From an uncultured Collinsella sp. (lineage in GTDB: Bacteria > Actinomycetota > Coriobacteriia > Coriobacteriales > Coriobacteriaceae), in the NCBI GenBank assembly GCA_900544465.1, contig UQVT01000006.1:1-26087 (forward strand): a stretch of 26,087 nt of DNA. The letters are read 5' to 3'. Numbering within the stretch: the first letter of the stretch is position 1; each line of letters starts with the position of its first letter. Positions 14,016 to 22,006 of the stretch are shown piece by piece. The translations under genes were made by a program, and so were the position numbers. The notes beneath the pieces are model-generated. The model saw only the letters and a program-made list of their open reading frames with translations, did not search any database and had not been told where the DNA came from.

Positions 14016-14051
14016 GCCGGGCCTGCGGCTGGGACATGCCCCAGGCCCGGC
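14016..14051 (-). terminator. Second intercistronic hairpin after the GatZ-like gene
   Basis: GCCGGGCCTG (14016-14025) and CAGGCCCGGC (14042-14051), a perfect 10-bp GC stem, with GGG and CCC able to pair inside the loop. It begins 20 bases after the GatZ-like stop codon. Very stable but without a T tract; inside the operon it may cause partial termination or protect the 3' end of the upstream message. Confidence 0.5.
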
Positions 14052-14070
14052 GTCGTGTAGGAAAAGCTAC

Positions 14071-15345
14071 TTAGTCCTCGAGAGCCTTCTCGATGCGGCT
14101 CGTGACGCCCTTGAGGTTAAGACCGACGACGTACTGCTTGATCGGGCGCTTGATGTGCTCGATCACAAAGCGCTTGCCGTCGATGTCCTGGGCAGCGAGG
14201 TTGCGATAGAGCTTCTCGACCTGCTCCTTGACCTCGGGATCGTTGAACGCATAGTGGCCGGAGACATCCAGGATCTTCAGGCTGAGCTCATCGTCGGCAA
14301 GGATGTCATCGACCTGCAGGTTGACGTCGTCGCCAGTCATCCACTTGCGCCAGCGCTCGGTCTTGATAGCCTTGACCAGCAGCGTGTGATACAGGTCGGA
14401 GGGATCGTCGCACAGGCCGTTGTCGACCAGAATCTGCTCGGTAGCGCAGAGCTTGAGGTAGGCGCGGGTCTCCTCGGTGCCGTACTGAGGGGCGACATTT
14501 GAGGCCGTCACGTGAGCCGGGATGTGCTCGAGCAGCGTTGCGTCATCCAGATAGTCGGCGTTGTGCTCCTTCAGGCCCACGCCGTAGCGCTTTGCCATGT
14601 CGGCGAGCTCGCAGGCGTTCTTAAAGTTGTAATGGCCGACCTGCTCGGTCCAACGGGTAAGCGTGCCGGTCTGACCGACGATAAAGGTGGGCATGGGGCA
14701 GCCGCGCTTCTCGAGCTCGGGCTGCAGCTGAGAAATGAATTCCTCGTACTTATCGGTAGAGGTCAAGCCGCCATTGGTCTCCTCGGTACCGACCTCATAG
14801 GCAACCTCGGGCAGGTTATGCTCGCGACGGTACTGCTCGAGGTAGTCGATAAGATCAATCGTGCGGCGAAGCACCACGTCGAGCGGAATAACCTTGCCGA
14901 TCTGATAGGGGTCCTTGGTGGGGTCGACCATCAGCAGGTCAAAGCCTGCCTCCATGTCGGCGACAAAGGACTTACGGGCGAGCTCCATGGCCTCGTCCTC
15001 GGGCAGGTGGGCGTTACGCTCCTCGTCGCGCTGCCACGGACCGCCGTGATCGCGGCACAGGTAGTACGGACCGGTGTAACCCACCTCGTCGGCAACCTTC
15101 TTGATGTCGGCGGCAAAGCGCGTCTGGTCCCAACCGTTGACGTAGCCGGCGCCCATCTCGTCCATATCGACCTGGTTGCGGCTGGCGATAAACATGGGCG
15201 GGAAATCCTCGTCCTTGGCAAGCTCGAACACGGCCTGAATCAGGTTGGGGCTCATGGGGCCAATGCCGACCATGGTTGCGTGATCGCCGCTATCCTGCAG
15301 CTTGAGCATGCCCTGAACGGCCTGACGGATGGTGAGGTTGGACAT
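14071..15345 (-). CDS. GatZ/KbaZ family protein (tagatose-bisphosphate aldolase non-catalytic subunit or sugar-phosphate C4-epimerase)
   Basis: Encodes 424 residues, the normal length of the GatZ/KbaZ/AgaZ family (Tagatose_6_P_K). Recognisable stretches include SGDHATMVGIGPMSPNLIQA near the N-terminus, YYLCRDHGGPWQRDE, LLMVDPTKDP, EVGTEETNGG, and LKEHNADYLDD. In enterobacteria GatZ or KbaZ stabilises the class II aldolase GatY or KbaY, but no such aldolase is encoded here. Some stand-alone family members act instead as 4-epimerases that interconvert tagatose-6-phosphate and fructose-6-phosphate. That role would fit the operon, since fructose-6-phosphate is the entry point to transaldolase and transketolase. 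The start has GGAGAAGGAG upstream. The assignment to the family is strong; the activity is inference. Confidence 0.88.
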   Translation of the reverse strand: MSNLTIRQAVQGMLKLQDSGDHATMVGIGPMSPNLIQAVFELAKDEDFPPMFIASRNQVDMDEMGAGYVNGWDQTRFAADIKKVADEVGYTGPYYLCRDHGGPWQRDEERNAHLPEDEAMELARKSFVADMEAGFDLLMVDPTKDPYQIGKVIPLDVVLRRTIDLIDYLEQYRREHNLPEVAYEVGTEETNGGLTSTDKYEEFISQLQPELEKRGCPMPTFIVGQTGTLTRWTEQVGHYNFKNACELADMAKRYGVGLKEHNADYLDDATLLEHIPAHVTASNVAPQYGTEETRAYLKLCATEQILVDNGLCDDPSDLYHTLLVKAIKTERWRKWMTGDDVNLQVDDILADDELSLKILDVSGHYAFNDPEVKEQVEKLYRNLAAQDIDGKRFVIEHIKRPIKQYVVGLNLKGVTSRIEKALED

Positions 15346-15414
15346 TTTGTTCTCCTTCTCCAGAGGATTTTTGACAAAAGTTCCCTGGGACCCAGATGTG
15401 GGCCCTATCAGTAC

Positions 15415-15475
15415 GGATGGATTTTGTTGTGTAGGGGCGGTTGTGCGGAGTCAAATCCATCCCTCCGCACAACCG
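15415..15475 (-). ncRNA. Candidate pseudoknot between EIIBC and GatZ-like genes
   Basis: In the leftward transcript a perfect 13-bp stem (15475-15463 with 15450-15438) has a 12-base loop. Ten of those loop bases (GGATGGATTT, 15462-15453) are exactly complementary to AAATCCATCC at 15424-15415, 13 bases downstream. This is the layout of an H-type pseudoknot. With no base joining the two stems some pairs may open, or the pairings may alternate. It lies in the 144-base gap, about 70 bases before the GatZ-like start. No T tract follows the stem. Confidence 0.5.
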
Positions 15476-15489
15476 GAGTCCTTAAAGGT

Positions 15490-16962
15490 TTACTTGGCCT
15501 GCTTATCGAGCGTGGGCTTCATGGCAATCAGGATTGCAGCGGCGACCACGGCGCCAATCACGATGTCCAGGCAGAACAGCGCGACGTTGTTGGTGGCAAG
15601 GGCGACGATAAAGCCACCGTGCGGGACGTAGCAGTCGATGCCCTGGAAGGCGGCAAGTGCCGCACCCACGGCAGAGCCGATGCAAATGCCGGGCAGGGTG
15701 TGACCGAGGTCCTTGACCGCGAAGGGGATAGCGCCCTCGGTAATACCGATGCAGCCCATGAACAGCGCGGAGATGCCCATCTGGCGGTCAGCGTCATCGA
15801 ACTTGTTCTTGGCGATGAGCGCAGCGAGGCCACAGGCGATCGGGGGAACGGCGACGGCGACGCGGAACATACCGTTAGGACCGTAGATACCGGAGGCCAT
15901 GATGGCCATGGTGAAGGTCGAGGCGGTCTTGTTGATGGGGCCACCCATATCGAAGGCGGTCATAACGCCAATGACCAGACCCAGGACAACTGCGGAACCG
16001 CCCTGCAGGCTGCCGAGCACGCCGGTGAGCCAGTCCATCACAAAGCCAAGCGGCGTGGCCAGGATGTAGATATAGGCCATGCCCAGGACAAGCGAGGTCA
16101 GAATCGGGATGATCAGGATGGGCATGATGGTCTGGATGGTGTTGTTGACCTTCCAGGTCTTCATCCAGCGGACAAAGTAGCCGCAGATGACCGCCATGAT
16201 CATGGCGCCCAAGAAGCCGGTCGAAACGCTGTTGCCGTTAGGGGTAACGACTGCGTTATTGACCAGGTAGCCCAGGACAAAACCGGGGGCGAGCGCGGGC
16301 TTGCCGGCCATCGAGTAGGAGATGTATGCCGCAAGCACCGGGATCATCATGGAGATGCCGGCCATGCCGATGGTGTTAAGGCTCACCATCAGCGGGTTCG
16401 TAACCTCCATGCCGTTGGCGCCGGCGGTACCGGATGCCAGCGAGAAGGCAAGAAACACGCCGCCGATAACGACGATGGGGATAAAATAGGAAACGCCGGT
16501 ATTGAATGCATTGAGCAGCGTCTTGCCAGGATCGGCAAAGATAGACTGCTTGGACGCCGGTGTCGGGGCCTGCGGGGCAGCGGAGACGGCCTTCTTCTCT
16601 GCCTTGGCCTCGGCCTTGGGCGCGTCAACGGCGCCACCCGTCGCCTTGATGATCTCAATGGCCTGGTCGATGATCTTTACCGGATCGGCGATTACATCAG
16701 AGGTGCCGACCTTCAGGAACTTGCCCTCGGCCATCTTCTGCTCAAAACGGTCCTCGTTCTCGACACCCACGTCGACGGACTCCAGGACCAGGTCGGCGGG
16801 GTCCACGTCTTCCTGCGTGAGCTCATTCTCGATACCCAGGCCACCCTGAGCCTCGACCTTGCACTCGATGCCACGGGCGGCGCATTCATCCTGAATCGCC
16901 TTCTGGGCCATATACGTGTGGGCGATACCCACAGTACAGGCGGCAACGCCTACGATCTTCAT
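15490..16962 (-). CDS. PTS fructose-family EIIBC component
   Basis: A 490-residue membrane permease-kinase. An EIIB domain comes first (1-100): MKIVGVAACTVGIAHTYMAQ has the phosphorylated cysteine at Cys9, in the family motif usually written CPTGIAHT. A linker of about 50 residues rich in Ala, Lys and Pro follows (about 115-150), then a fructose-type EIIC domain with eight or more membrane segments and the TAFDMGGPINKTA and ITEGAIPFA motifs. It imports and phosphorylates a hexose, hexitol or related sugar. The start at 16962 has AGAGGGAA upstream and fits the EIIB opening; 34 upstream residues are rejected. First gene of the operon, divergent from a LacI regulator. Its EIIA partner is the last gene. 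Confidence 0.95.
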   Translation of the reverse strand: MKIVGVAACTVGIAHTYMAQKAIQDECAARGIECKVEAQGGLGIENELTQEDVDPADLVLESVDVGVENEDRFEQKMAEGKFLKVGTSDVIADPVKIIDQAIEIIKATGGAVDAPKAEAKAEKKAVSAAPQAPTPASKQSIFADPGKTLLNAFNTGVSYFIPIVVIGGVFLAFSLASGTAGANGMEVTNPLMVSLNTIGMAGISMMIPVLAAYISYSMAGKPALAPGFVLGYLVNNAVVTPNGNSVSTGFLGAMIMAVICGYFVRWMKTWKVNNTIQTIMPILIIPILTSLVLGMAYIYILATPLGFVMDWLTGVLGSLQGGSAVVLGLVIGVMTAFDMGGPINKTASTFTMAIMASGIYGPNGMFRVAVAVPPIACGLAALIAKNKFDDADRQMGISALFMGCIGITEGAIPFAVKDLGHTLPGICIGSAVGAALAAFQGIDCYVPHGGFIVALATNNVALFCLDIVIGAVVAAAILIAMKPTLDKQAK

Positions 16963-17044
16963 TGCTTCCCTCTTTTCATAGAGTTGCGTGCGCAAGACAC
17001 CGTTTGCGGAGGCCTCCGGAGCATCCCCTGCCGTTTGGACTTGC

Positions 17045-17068
17045 TGTCTTTTCGACAAGAACAATATA
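17045..17068 (-). promoter_or_regulatory. Probable promoter of the PTS operon with start-site dyad
   Basis: Leftward TATATT at 17068-17063 is a good -10 box; the -35 region 17 bases upstream is weak (TGGCAT). A small dyad, TGTC and GACA (17045-17048 and 17054-17057), covers the expected start. The leader to EIIBC would be about 95 bases and contains the palindrome CGGAGGCCTCCG. Confidence 0.4.
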
Positions 17069-17122
17069 GGTGCTCGTTTTTCTTAATGCCAGCTTATTTC
17101 GGTAAACGCGCAGGTCAGAGCG

Positions 17123-17155
17123 TTGGTTATGCGATTTAGTTATGCGTTTAACCAA
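17123..17155. promoter_or_regulatory. Repeat-containing dyad in the PTS-LacI divergent region
   Basis: TTGGTTA (17123-17129) and TAACCAA (17149-17155) form an inverted repeat that encloses two direct copies of GTTATGCG (17126 and 17139, 13 bases apart). It lies about 55 bases upstream of the proposed PTS -10. A possible binding site for the LacI regulator or a global regulator. The rest of the 415-base gap (16963-17377) shows no gene and no other confident promoter. Confidence 0.35.
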
Positions 17156-17377
17156 AAATGAATCCTGCGATTTTGCCCTCGATTTCAAAAGTCAAGAAGT
17201 ATTTGATTTTCTCGGTAGACGGCAGATGCGCATGCCGGTCACAAATTTCGACCCCACCCGTATGCCGCATTTGTTGCATACTCATATGAAAGGAAAAAGC
17301 CGCTCACCGAAGCGTATCCTTCACCAAGACTCAAAGTCATCATGTTGGAAAATGCTCATCTGTCGGAAGGAGTCGCT

Positions 17378-18388
17378 GTGGCAAAACAGCGCGTTACGAT
17401 CGCAGACGTCGCTCGAGAGGCGGGAACCTCGACGGCAAGCGTCTCGTATTACCTCAACGACAAACGAGAAAAGCTTAGCGAGAAGACGCAGAACAAAATC
17501 GCGCGCGTCATTAAGGAACTCGGATACGTTCCCAACGCCCAAGCGCAGACGCTCACCGGCAAGCAAACCCACGTCATTGCCATCATCATTTTGGATAACA
17601 CCAACAAATGGGCGGGGCTCGTTCTCAATGGCATGGAGCAGGTCATGCTCCCCGCGGGCTACCAGACGGTCGTTTGCACGAGCAACTTTAACCCCGAGAC
17701 CGAGCTCATGTACGTCGACAAGATGCTCTCGCTGGGCGTCGATGGCTTTATCATCCAGCCCACGGCAAACTTCAAAGCCGTGCATGACCGCATTAGACGC
17801 GCCGGCAAGCCGGTCGTCTTTTTCGATGCGGCCATCTATAGCCCAGGTACCAGCTGGATCAAAACCAACCTTTACGACGGCGTGTACAACGCCACACAGG
17901 CACTCCTCGACGCCGGCTACGAAGATTTCTTTTCCATTGCCGCCAACATGACCGAAATGCGCACCCGCATGGAGCGTTTTCAGGGGTATGCCGAGGCGCT
18001 GGCAGCGAACGGGCAGCTCTACAAAGCGATTCCCATCGATCACAACAAGCCGTCAATCAACGAGCTCACTGAATACTTTAAATTCAAGTTCAATCCCGCC
18101 AAGCGAACCCTTATCTTCGTGCAAAATCAGTGGGCACTTCCCCGTGTCTACAAGGCCCTCCAGCCAATGGCCCATCTGCTTCCGCAGCAAATCGGCCTTT
18201 TGGGACTCAACTGCGAAGACTGGACTAATCTCACCACACCGACCGTCTCCACCATCATCGAGCCCGTCGACCAAGAAGGTCGCGAAGCAGCCGAGATGCT
18301 GCTCGCCCTACTTGACGGAAGCAGCGAACCCGGCGAGCAGCGCATTCTCGAGTGCAAGCTCAACTGGCTCGACTCCACCTCGATCTAG
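17378..18388 (+). CDS. LacI family regulator, likely controls the PTS operon
   Basis: Encodes 336 residues. The helix-turn-helix is VTIADVAREAGTSTASVSYY with hinge LGYVPNAQAQTLTG, followed by a sugar-sensing domain (IAIIILDNTNKWAGLVLNGM, GVDGFIIQPT, GLLGLNCEDWTNLTTPTVST). I place the start at the GTG at 17378, not the ATG at 17342, because GGAAGGAG lies five bases before it and the protein then begins just before the helix-turn-helix as in relatives. It diverges from the EIIBC gene across a 415-base gap, the usual position of a local regulator. The effector is probably the sugar phosphate or sugar handled by the operon. Confidence 0.92.
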   Translation: MAKQRVTIADVAREAGTSTASVSYYLNDKREKLSEKTQNKIARVIKELGYVPNAQAQTLTGKQTHVIAIIILDNTNKWAGLVLNGMEQVMLPAGYQTVVCTSNFNPETELMYVDKMLSLGVDGFIIQPTANFKAVHDRIRRAGKPVVFFDAAIYSPGTSWIKTNLYDGVYNATQALLDAGYEDFFSIAANMTEMRTRMERFQGYAEALAANGQLYKAIPIDHNKPSINELTEYFKFKFNPAKRTLIFVQNQWALPRVYKALQPMAHLLPQQIGLLGLNCEDWTNLTTPTVSTIIEPVDQEGREAAEMLLALLDGSSEPGEQRILECKLNWLDSTSI

Positions 18389-18393
18389 ACCGC

Positions 18394-18422
18394 GGGACAA
18401 ATGAATCAGTAGCGTTTGTCTC
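18394..18422 (+). terminator. Weak hairpin after the LacI gene
   Basis: GGGACAAA (18394-18401) and TTTGTCTC (18415-18422), eight pairs including one G-U, loop 13 bases, beginning six bases after the stop codon. No T tract follows. The GGGACAAA arm recalls the REP-like hairpin at 13983-14013. Confidence 0.4.
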
Positions 18423-18507
18423 AAATCTTAAGTATTTGTTCGACAGAACGGCCCCTGCCGGCTCCTGCTAGACTGGTAGATTCCCAACCGTCCATCCAGG
18501 AGCCTCC

Positions 18508-19512
18508 ATGTCGCGCAAGTCCGCCTACAAGCAAGTACTTTCCATCGGCACCGCCGTGGTGCTGGGGTTTGCGCTGTTTACGGGATCGCTCGACGGAGCG
18601 CCCAAGCTGCTGTCGCCGCAAAGCGATGAGCAGGCGGCGGCTCTGGCCGAAAAACAAAACGAGAGTCCCAGCCGCACCGACGACGAGGCGGGCCTGGTCG
18701 CTCGGCTCGAATCGGGAACGGCGAGCTCCCCGGACCCTCAAAACGGCCAGGACCCTGACGATGGTTCCGATTCCGCCGCAACCGACACCGATGACGACGT
18801 TTCCGCGGACAGCGCCGCCACCCCCATCGACGAGGTCGAAAACCCCGACCTCAACCGCGCCCGCGGTGTTTATCTCAGCAGCATTCCCGACTACGCCGGC
18901 AACCCCTATGTTGCCCTTCGCGCCGACAGCACGCACCCGCTCGGCACGCCATCATTCACACTCGATGAATACGAGCGCGCTACAGAAGAGGGTTGCTTTA
19001 AGAAGTTCTCCAAGCTCGACAGCCTGGGCCGCACCCGCAAAGCGCTTGCCTGCGTGGGCCCCGAATCACTCGGTCAAGGCGAGCGCGGCGATATCTCGCG
19101 TATCCATCCCGCTGGATGGCGCCAGCAGCGCTACGACTTTATTCCGGGCCAGAGCCTCTACAACCGCTGTCACCTCATCGCCTGGTCGCTCTGCGGCGAA
19201 AACGCCAACCGCAAGAATCTCCTCACCGGCACGCGTTATCTCAACGAGACGGGCATGCTGCCGTTTGAAGAGCAGATTCTCGGCTACATCCGCGACACGG
19301 GCAACCATGTGCTCTACCGCGTCACGCCCATGTATAACGAAGAGGAACTTGTCTGCCGTGGCGTGCGCCTTGAGGCGCAATCGGTCGAGGACCACGGCAA
19401 GACCCTCTGCTTCCACGTATATTGCTACAACCTGCAGCCGCACGTGCAGATCGACTACGCCACCGGTCGCAACCAGGCATCCGGAGACCAGTGCCGACCG
19501 CGCCACCCGTAA
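18508..19512 (+). CDS. Secreted or membrane-anchored DNA/RNA non-specific endonuclease (EndA-like)
   Basis: Encodes 334 residues. A short basic N-terminus and a hydrophobic segment at about 10-28 act as a signal peptide or anchor. Residues 35-115 are a low-complexity linker rich in Asp, Ser and Ala. The C-terminal domain (about 190-325) is a beta-beta-alpha metal finger nuclease of the NUC1/EndA type: LYNRCHLIAW has the general-base His222 (family DRGH), and ENANRKNLLTGTRYLN has the metal-binding Asn237, then MLPFEE. Relatives degrade extracellular DNA for nutrition, biofilm escape or DNA uptake. Asp and Gly of DRGH are replaced here by Asn and Cys, which occurs in streptococcal-type relatives at least for the first position. 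AGGAG lies five bases before the ATG. Monocistronic. Confidence 0.88.
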   Translation: MSRKSAYKQVLSIGTAVVLGFALFTGSLDGAPKLLSPQSDEQAAALAEKQNESPSRTDDEAGLVARLESGTASSPDPQNGQDPDDGSDSAATDTDDDVSADSAATPIDEVENPDLNRARGVYLSSIPDYAGNPYVALRADSTHPLGTPSFTLDEYERATEEGCFKKFSKLDSLGRTRKALACVGPESLGQGERGDISRIHPAGWRQQRYDFIPGQSLYNRCHLIAWSLCGENANRKNLLTGTRYLNETGMLPFEEQILGYIRDTGNHVLYRVTPMYNEEELVCRGVRLEAQSVEDHGKTLCFHVYCYNLQPHVQIDYATGRNQASGDQCRPRHP

Positions 19513-19553
19513 CCCAAAGATGATCTGTTTTCCTCCGTCCCCCAGGGATCAAA

Positions 19554-19586
19554 AAGGGCCGCCCTGGGTTACCCAGAGCGGTCCTT
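19554..19586. terminator. Terminator between nuclease and EF-G-like genes
   Basis: AAGGGCCGCCCTGGGT (19554-19569) against ACCCAGAGCGGTCCTT (19571-19586): 14 Watson-Crick pairs, one G-U on the plus strand and one mismatch, with a very short loop. It lies between convergent genes, with A-rich sequence before it giving a T run for the leftward transcript. Confidence 0.8.
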
Positions 19587-19620
19587 GCATCGGCATATAT
19601 GTTGCAGGCAACGCCACACG

Positions 19621-21696
19621 CTACTTGGCGCGACCCTCCTCATAGCGCTCGACCAGCTTGGCCTGAACGTCATAGGGAACCTGCTCATAGCCAGCGGGCT
19701 TCATGGTAAAGTCACCCGTGCCGCGCGTGATAGAGCGCAGGCGCGTCGAGTAATCCGTCAGCTCGGCGAGAGGTGCCTGGGCGATGACCACGGTGTCGCC
19801 GCGTTCATCGGTCTCCATGCCCGTCACGCGACCGCGCGATGCCGAGATGTCACCCATCACGGCGCCGGCGTAGCTCTCGGGAATAGTCACCGTGATTTCC
19901 TCGATGGGCTCCAGCACCACCGGGTCGGCATCGGCGCATGCCTTGCGCAGGCCGATGCGAGCCGCCGCGCGGAACGCCATCTCGTTGGAGTCGACGCTGT
20001 GATACGAGCCGTCGTACACAGCCACGCGAATGCCCGTGAGCGGGTAGCCGGCAATGATGCCGTCCTTCATGGTCTCCTGGACACCCTTGTCCACGGCGGG
20101 GATCAGCGAGCGCGGAATGCGGCCGCCCACGACCTCATCCACAAACTCGTAGCCGTCGCTCGTGCCGTCGGGCCCAATAAGCGGCTCCACGCGCAGCCAG
20201 CAGTCGCCGTACTGACCGGCGCCACCGGTCTGCTTCTTGTGGCGACCCTGGGCGCTCGCCGTGCGGCGGATGGTCTCGCGATACGGAATGCGGATCGGCA
20301 CGCTCTTGGCCACGACCTTGGTGCGATCCTCCAAACGGTTGAGCAGCACCGAAACCTGCGCCTCACCAACGGCGGAGATGATAGTCTGGCCCGTCTCCTC
20401 GTCACGATCGATGCTCATGGTCGGATCAGCCTTGCACGCCTTCTCGATAAACGTATAGAGCTTCTCTTCGTCGCCACGGTTCTCGGCCTCGATGGCAATG
20501 CGGTACTGCGAGTTGGGGAACTTAAACGCCGCAGCCTCGACCTTGCCGGTAATCGAGAGCGTATCGCCCGTCTCGGCCGCCAGCTTGGGCGCCACGATGA
20601 TGTCGCCGGCATAGGCGTGACCGACCTCGGTCATGTCGCGGCCGCACATCACATACAGGTGGGCCAGACGATCGCTCTTGCGGGTACGCGCGTTGATCAG
20701 CTCAAGACCCGGCTCAAGCGTACCCGTCAGCACCTTGATAAAGCTGATGCGACCCTGCTGCGGATCGGCCAGCGTCTTAAACACAAACGCCACCGGACGG
20801 TCATCGTCGCTCGAAATCTTGAGCGAATCACCGTCGATGAGCGGCATCTCGCCGTAGTCCGTCGGCGCCGGGAAGTACGTGGCGATGTCGTCCATCAGCG
20901 AGTTGACGCCCTGCTCCTTAATGCAATCGCCCGCAAAGACCGGCACAAAGATGCGCTCGGCAATCGCCTTCGACAGCAAGCCCTCAAGCTCCTCCTGCGT
21001 CAGCGTCTCCTCGCCTTCCAAGTACTTCATCATCAGTTCGTCGTCAGCCTCGGCCACCAGCTCGCACAGATGGTCATGGGCCTCCTCGGCCTGGGCACGA
21101 TACTCCTCGGGAATCTCAGACTCAACGGCTTCGGCGCCGTTGCAATGGCGCGCCTTCATGCGCACCAGGTCGATGATGCCATCAAAGTCCTCGCCCTCGC
21201 CCCAGGGAAGGGTCACGGCGCCCAGTCGCGTGCCAAAGCGCTCCTGCAGCAGGTCCATCGTGGTCGCAAAGCTGGCCTCGGAGCGCGACAGGCGGTTTAC
21301 GAACACCGCACGCGCCAAGCGCAGGTCCTCGGCGGCATACCAGAGCTTAACCGTCGTAGGCTGCGGGCCGGCCTCGGCGTCGACCACAAACAGGGCCGTC
21401 TCGCAGACGCTCATCGCGGCAAAGGCGTCGCCGATAAAATCGGGGTAACACGGGGCATCGAGCACATTGATGCGCGCGCCCTTCCAGTCGATCGGTGCAA
21501 TGGTCGTCGAGATGGAAAATGCACGCTTGACCTCTTCGGGGTCATAGTCGAGCGTGGGCTTGGTGCCGTCGTGGCCGCCCAGGCGGGCGGTCTTGCCAGA
21601 AAGGTGGAGCATGGCCTCGGCGAGTGAAGTCTTGCCCACCCCGCCTTGGCCTACGAGCACCACGTTCCTTACATTGCCGGTCTTGGGAGCACCCAT
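19621..21696 (-). CDS. Elongation factor G-like protein (EF-G paralogue)
   Basis: Encodes 691 residues with the full five-domain EF-G plan. The domain IV and V region is well kept (QTGGAGQYGDCWLRVEP, YPLTGIRVAVYDGSYHSVDS, PVVLEPIEEITVTIPE, MGDISASRGRVTGME, GTGDFTMKPAGYEQVP). The GTPase domain is altered: the P-loop is GQGGVGKT (16-23), the DTPGH motif reads DAPCY (80-84), and NKxD is NRLS (134-137). Such divergence marks the actinobacterial EF-G2 (FusA2) type, whose ribosome role is unclear and whose mycobacterial member is reported to lack ribosome-stimulated GTPase. The ATG at 21696 has AGGAGGT upstream; longer frames are rejected. It stands alone, unlike fusA, which sits with rpsL and rpsG. 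Confidence 0.92.
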   Translation of the reverse strand: MGAPKTGNVRNVVLVGQGGVGKTSLAEAMLHLSGKTARLGGHDGTKPTLDYDPEEVKRAFSISTTIAPIDWKGARINVLDAPCYPDFIGDAFAAMSVCETALFVVDAEAGPQPTTVKLWYAAEDLRLARAVFVNRLSRSEASFATTMDLLQERFGTRLGAVTLPWGEGEDFDGIIDLVRMKARHCNGAEAVESEIPEEYRAQAEEAHDHLCELVAEADDELMMKYLEGEETLTQEELEGLLSKAIAERIFVPVFAGDCIKEQGVNSLMDDIATYFPAPTDYGEMPLIDGDSLKISSDDDRPVAFVFKTLADPQQGRISFIKVLTGTLEPGLELINARTRKSDRLAHLYVMCGRDMTEVGHAYAGDIIVAPKLAAETGDTLSITGKVEAAAFKFPNSQYRIAIEAENRGDEEKLYTFIEKACKADPTMSIDRDEETGQTIISAVGEAQVSVLLNRLEDRTKVVAKSVPIRIPYRETIRRTASAQGRHKKQTGGAGQYGDCWLRVEPLIGPDGTSDGYEFVDEVVGGRIPRSLIPAVDKGVQETMKDGIIAGYPLTGIRVAVYDGSYHSVDSNEMAFRAAARIGLRKACADADPVVLEPIEEITVTIPESYAGAVMGDISASRGRVTGMETDERGDTVVIAQAPLAELTDYSTRLRSITRGTGDFTMKPAGYEQVPYDVQAKLVERYEEGRAK

Positions 21697-21870
21697 GATG
21701 ACCTCCTTGCAGGGCCGCGCGCATTGCGCGACGCCAACGGGGAGAGTTCGCGGTCGGTGCCATCCCGGGAGCAGCATGGTCGGCAGCCGAGCCGACTCAC
21801 CCTCCAAATGTCCTATGCCACCACCCTACCCTCACGGGCGACCGTCCATGCACACCTTTCGGCACACGTA

Positions 21871-21899
21871 TGAATACAGGCGGCGAGAGGAAGAGACAA
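21871..21899 (-). promoter_or_regulatory. Possible promoter of the EF-G-like gene
   Basis: Leftward TTGTCT (21899-21894), 17-base spacer and TATTCA (21876-21871). The -10 box matches consensus poorly. The 310-base gap 21697-22006 otherwise holds only the ABC operon terminator. Confidence 0.3.
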
Positions 21900-21939
21900 G
21901 CTTGTGAGGCGATTATTGAACCCCGCCGATGCAAACAAA

Positions 21940-21973
21940 AAGCCGCCACAGACCGTAAGACCTGCGGCGGCTT
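21940..21973 (-). terminator. Terminator of the amino-acid ABC operon
   Basis: AAGCCGCC (21940-21947) and GGCGGCTT (21966-21973), extended by CAG/CTG after a single mismatch. In the leftward direction the stem runs into TTTTTGTTTG, a classic intrinsic terminator, 33 bases beyond the ATPase stop codon. Confidence 0.88.
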
Positions 21974-22006
21974 CGCCTCAATTAATAGTTGAGCAAATAC
22001 CTGAGC

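Noticed and set aside
14512..17139. 875-codon rightward frame
   Set aside because: Antisense to the GatZ-like and EIIBC genes, both of which have strong family motifs; the translated frame shows no recognisable domain.
19585..21627. 680-codon rightward frame
   Set aside because: Antisense shadow of the EF-G-like gene.
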